From contig DCDE01000026.1 in NCBI GenBank assembly GCA_002316275.1, positions 1-5,561 of the forward strand: 5,561 bases of DNA. The letters run 5' to 3'. Shown in pieces: positions 4,979 to 5,561 of this stretch. The stretch's first letter is position 1, and each line of letters starts with the position of its first letter. The DNA comes from Caldifarciminota bacterium UBA1063. GTDB lineage: Bacteria; Hydrothermota; Hydrothermia; UBA1063. The notes below the pieces were generated by a model that saw nothing but the letters and a program-made list of their open reading frames with translations, ran no database searches and was not told the DNA's origin. A program made the position numbers and the translations under genes.

Positions 4979-5561
4979 CAAAACCTCCTTTGTGCAACGC
5001 TTAAGATCTTCTTGCTTAGAGTGTCCTGAACCAAAGCAACAAATATGCCATGATTAAACACTGTCTTACTTATATTCACTCTTACAGGAAACTCAGGAGG
5101 CATTGAAATCAAAAATCTTACAACATTGTTAAAAATCGTGTCAGGAGCGCCTACTTGCTTGAATACAATGCTATCCTGGGTCACAAATGCATACAACTTT
5201 TTTGCACCAGGATCTAACTCCCCTTCTGCACTCACTGTAAACTTGAAACTGTCTGCATCGGTGGCCATCGAGATATTGAGAAGGACAGAATCTTCTTTAT
5301 GCCTTATGGAGTTGTAGTAATTTCTAAATAATTCCGTATTAATACCCTCAGAACCTTGTAAAATCACTTCGCCATGTACTATGGTAATCGGTGCAGCTGT
5401 ACCAATTCCATAAATACTTTCTCTCTCTTCAATGGTTTTAGGTGATAAGGTATCTCCAAGAATTCTCATATGATACTCCAGTACCACTATCGAATCACCA
5501 TAGTTTTCTTTAAGCGAATCAAGCGCATGTTCCACTACGGGACAATTAGCACATCTTGCAT
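4975..5561 (-). CDS. Omp28-like protein with thioredoxin-fold CxxC domain (5' end outside window)
   Basis: The frame is open to the window edge, so the N-terminus with any signal peptide is missing and 194 full codons are visible. The GTG at 5533-5535 is only an internal Val, because upstream codons read ARCANCPV in frame. CANCP followed by VEHALDSLKENYGDSIVVLEYHM, then IEERESIYGIGTAAPITIVHG, matches the Omp28 family pattern I know from Bacteroidetes: C-x-N-C-P, a 'YH' strand end, R-x-x-x-Y-G and a cis-Pro strand ending in HG. The first 65 visible residues form the thioredoxin-like part. The rest (about 75-194) is beta-rich and probably a second sandwich domain, ending RRFW. The Omp28 name reflects an outer-membrane location in Porphyromonas. 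It is the first visible gene of the operon and its TGA overlaps the next start by 4 bp. Confidence 0.8.
   Translation of the reverse strand, partial: ARCANCPVVEHALDSLKENYGDSIVVLEYHMRILGDTLSPKTIEERESIYGIGTAAPITIVHGEVILQGSEGINTELFRNYYNSIRHKEDSVLLNISMATDADSFKFTVSAEGELDPGAKKLYAFVTQDSIVFKQVGAPDTIFNNVVRFLISMPPEFPVRVNISKTVFNHGIFVALVQDTLSKKILSVAQRRFW
4983..4990 (-). promoter_or_regulatory. Perfect Shine-Dalgarno AAGGAGGT setting the GTG start at 4978
   Basis: On the minus strand AAGGAGGT lies inside the last codons of the Omp28-like gene. Only the GTG at 4978 sits at a normal distance from it. The match to the 16S rRNA tail is complete over eight bases. This is unusual for Bacteroidota, where such sites are generally weak. 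Confidence 0.85.

Noticed and set aside
5126..5317. Plus-strand frame of 63 codons inside the Omp28-like gene
   Set aside because: It is a shadow of the minus-strand gene and has no supporting signal.

Overview
The window looks like a bacterial chromosome from a diderm, T9SS-like lineage. Three things suggest this. A secreted protein ends in a Por/T9SS type A-like sorting domain. Beside it lie an Omp28-like protein, a TlpA-type thioredoxin and a beta-barrel protein resembling DUF6029, a combination I associate with the Bacteroidetes/FCB world. Translation and transcription signals, however, are classical: a perfect AAGGAGGT ribosome site and a TTGACT-17 bp-TATAAT promoter. That is unlike Bacteroidota proper. 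The proteins are rich in Lys, Glu and Ile, and AGA/AGG and ATA codons are frequent. A candidate-phylum relative such as WOR-3/Stahlbacteria or Hydrothermae is my best guess, but the sequence does not prove it.

Left part, plus strand (1-1535): possibly the last codons of an upstream gene, a perfect GC-rich hairpin or palindrome at its stop codon, then a small DUF6504-like protein whose gene overlaps dinB by 8 bp. dinB encodes a complete Y-family DNA polymerase IV with a clamp-binding motif. The two genes look like a translesion-synthesis pair.

Middle (1536-2540): a monocistronic gene for an exported SagB/nitroreductase-like flavoprotein. Its strong promoter sits only 7 bp before the ATG, so the mRNA may be leaderless. 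A second, Shine-Dalgarno-led in-frame ATG lies after the signal peptide. Two adjacent hairpins and about 230 bp of AT-rich non-coding DNA separate it from the convergent operon.

Right part, minus strand (5561 down to 2541): a tight four-gene operon. In order of transcription it encodes an Omp28-like CxxC protein (5' end cut off by the window edge), a secreted protein with a T9SS-like sorting domain, a TlpA/ResA-like thioredoxin, and a 460-residue outer-membrane beta-barrel candidate. Junctions are GTGA overlap, TAA|ATG abutment and ATGA overlap. All four products carry paired cysteines (CANC, CIRGMC, CTSC, CSGGMC), which suggests an envelope thiol/disulfide module. This is the most interesting part of the window. 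Its substrate and purpose cannot be read from sequence alone.
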